The translations under genes and the position numbers were made by a program. The notes under the pieces were generated by a model. That model did no database searches. It worked only from the letters and a program-made list of their open reading frames with translations, and was not told the DNA's origin. Positions 12,748 through 13,516 of a stretch of 13,516 bases of DNA are shown here, in pieces. How positions within the stretch are numbered: the first letter of the stretch is position 1; each line of letters opens with the position of its first letter. The stretch comes from Erysipelothrix sp. UBA3383. GTDB lineage: Bacteria > Bacillota_I > Bacilli_A > Erysipelotrichales > Erysipelotrichaceae. Where the stretch lies: contig DEPV01000038.1 in NCBI GenBank assembly GCA_002358955.1, forward strand, positions 2,793 to 16,308. The letters are read 5' to 3'.

Positions 12748-12770
12748 TTGCATCACAAAGGGAGAGAGAA

Positions 12771-13516
12771 ATGAAAGACAAGATTTTTGGAGTTCTACAA
12801 CGCGTTGGTAGAAGCTTCATGTTACCCATTGCGGTATTACCAGTAGCAGGATTACTACTTGGTGTTGGTGCATCGTTTACCAATACAACAACGATTGCAC
12901 AATATGGATTAGAGTGGCTGTTAGGGACAGGGACACCTTTAAACAGTTTACTATTAATCATGAGTAAAGTAGGAAGTTCAATCTTTGATAACTTACCACT
13001 TATTTTTGCAGTTGGTGTTGCCATTGGAATGGCACGCCGTGAAAAGGAAGTATCAGCATTATCTGCTGTAGTTGCTTTCTTAGTTATGAATATTTCAATT
13101 AATGCGATGTTAACAATCACAGGTTCTATCTTAGCGGATGGATCGATTGCAGAGCATGTTACTTCAGGTACCATTGCACCCATTCTAGGAATTGATACAC
13201 TTCAAATGGGAGTGTTTGGGGGTATTATTGTAGGACTGGGTGTAGCTGCATTACACAACCGTTTCTATAAGATTGAAATGCCAAACGTATTATCATTCTT
13301 TGCGGGAACTCGTTTTATTCCAATTATTTCAACAATTGTTTATACATTTGTAGGGATCTTATTATTCTTTGTATGGCCATATGTACAAAATGGAATCTAC
13401 GGTTTAGGTAACTTAGTTGCCGATGCAGGATACTTAGGAACATTTGCACACGGTATTATTAAACGTGCTTTAATTCCATTTGGTTTACACCATGTATTCT
13501 ACTTACCATTCTGGCA
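12771..13516 (+). CDS. ptsG: Glucose-type PTS permease, EIIC N-terminal part (3' partial)
   Basis: The frame is open from ATG 12771 to the window edge, giving the first 248 residues of a PTS glucose/N-acetylglucosamine-family EIIC membrane domain, which takes up sugar with concomitant phosphorylation. Visible landmarks in PtsG order: an N-terminal FGVLQRVGRSFMLPIAVLPVAGLLLGVG, FDNLPLIFAVGVAIGMAR, VFGGIIVGLGVAALHNRFY, LSFFAGTRFIPIISTI, and the family signature IPFGLHHVFYLPFW at the edge (each split only for display). The fused EIIB and any EIIA domain lie outside the window. The ribosome site is AAAGGGAGAG. Control by an RAT/terminator switch directly upstream matches glucose PTS genes regulated by GlcT, which strengthens glucose over other hexoses, though N-acetylglucosamine or maltose-type permeases cannot be fully excluded. 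No antiterminator gene is in the window. Confidence 0.9.
   Translation, partial: MKDKIFGVLQRVGRSFMLPIAVLPVAGLLLGVGASFTNTTTIAQYGLEWLLGTGTPLNSLLLIMSKVGSSIFDNLPLIFAVGVAIGMARREKEVSALSAVVAFLVMNISINAMLTITGSILADGSIAEHVTSGTIAPILGIDTLQMGVFGGIIVGLGVAALHNRFYKIEMPNVLSFFAGTRFIPIISTIVYTFVGILLFFVWPYVQNGIYGLGNLVADAGYLGTFAHGIIKRALIPFGLHHVFYLPFW

Noticed and set aside
12686..13183. 165-codon open frame on the minus strand
   Set aside because: It is antisense to the PTS permease and its leader, has no ribosome site, and the plus-strand frame clearly encodes a PtsG-like protein.

Overview
The window is a stretch of a low-GC Firmicutes-type chromosome: AT-rich coding sequence, strong Shine-Dalgarno sites, consensus sigma-A-like promoters, many Rho-independent terminators, an LPXTG cell-wall protein and a PTS sugar permease with an antitermination leader. 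The gene content and protein style fit Erysipelotrichia, and Erysipelothrix is my best guess. That guess is from memory of the protein style, not from a search.

Layout, left to right. (1) 1-341: the 3' end of a sortase-anchored surface protein. It has a Listeria-Bacteroides (InlB B) type repeat end, a Pro/Thr/Ser wall-spanning stretch built on three perfect 18-bp repeats, and an LPSTG sorting signal. It is followed by about 380 bp without a gene that holds two terminators. (2) 723-1682, minus strand: gpmA (phosphoglycerate mutase) followed by a small YwbE-family gene, with a clear promoter and a terminator. (3) 1717-2431: a nitroreductase with a perfect palindrome just upstream of its promoter. 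(4) 2471-3808: a UMF1-type MFS transporter as a single-gene unit. (5) 3814-8852: a CCA-adding/HD-domain tRNA nucleotidyltransferase. Its stop overlaps an MacB/LolD-type ABC ATPase, which in turn overlaps a 953-residue FtsX-type permease with a long extracytoplasmic coiled coil. (6) 8877-10405: a CNNM/CorC-family membrane protein preceded by a leader holding a possible 14-codon upstream ORF. (7) 10411-12612: an Rrf2-family regulator divergent from a coupled pair, a luciferase-like flavin monooxygenase and an NADPH-dependent FMN reductase. (8) 12633-13516: the promoter, antiterminator (RAT) and overlapping terminator, and first 248 codons of a glucose-type PTS permease (ptsG-like).

How the genes work together. 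The most useful new observation is a shared 17-bp inverted repeat, CATAC-N7-GTATG. It occurs twice in the rrf2/monooxygenase intergenic region (one copy with one mismatch) and once upstream of the nitroreductase promoter 9 kb away. This suggests the Rrf2 protein controls a small flavin-redox regulon of nitroreductase, LLM monooxygenase and FMN reductase, probably in response to an electrophile, quinone or redox signal. The ptsG leader shows two mutually exclusive RNA folds, the classic GlcT/BglG-type switch. The remaining genes are glycolytic, tRNA-maturation and transport housekeeping genes. I see no tRNA, rRNA, CRISPR array, intact insertion sequence or phage gene.
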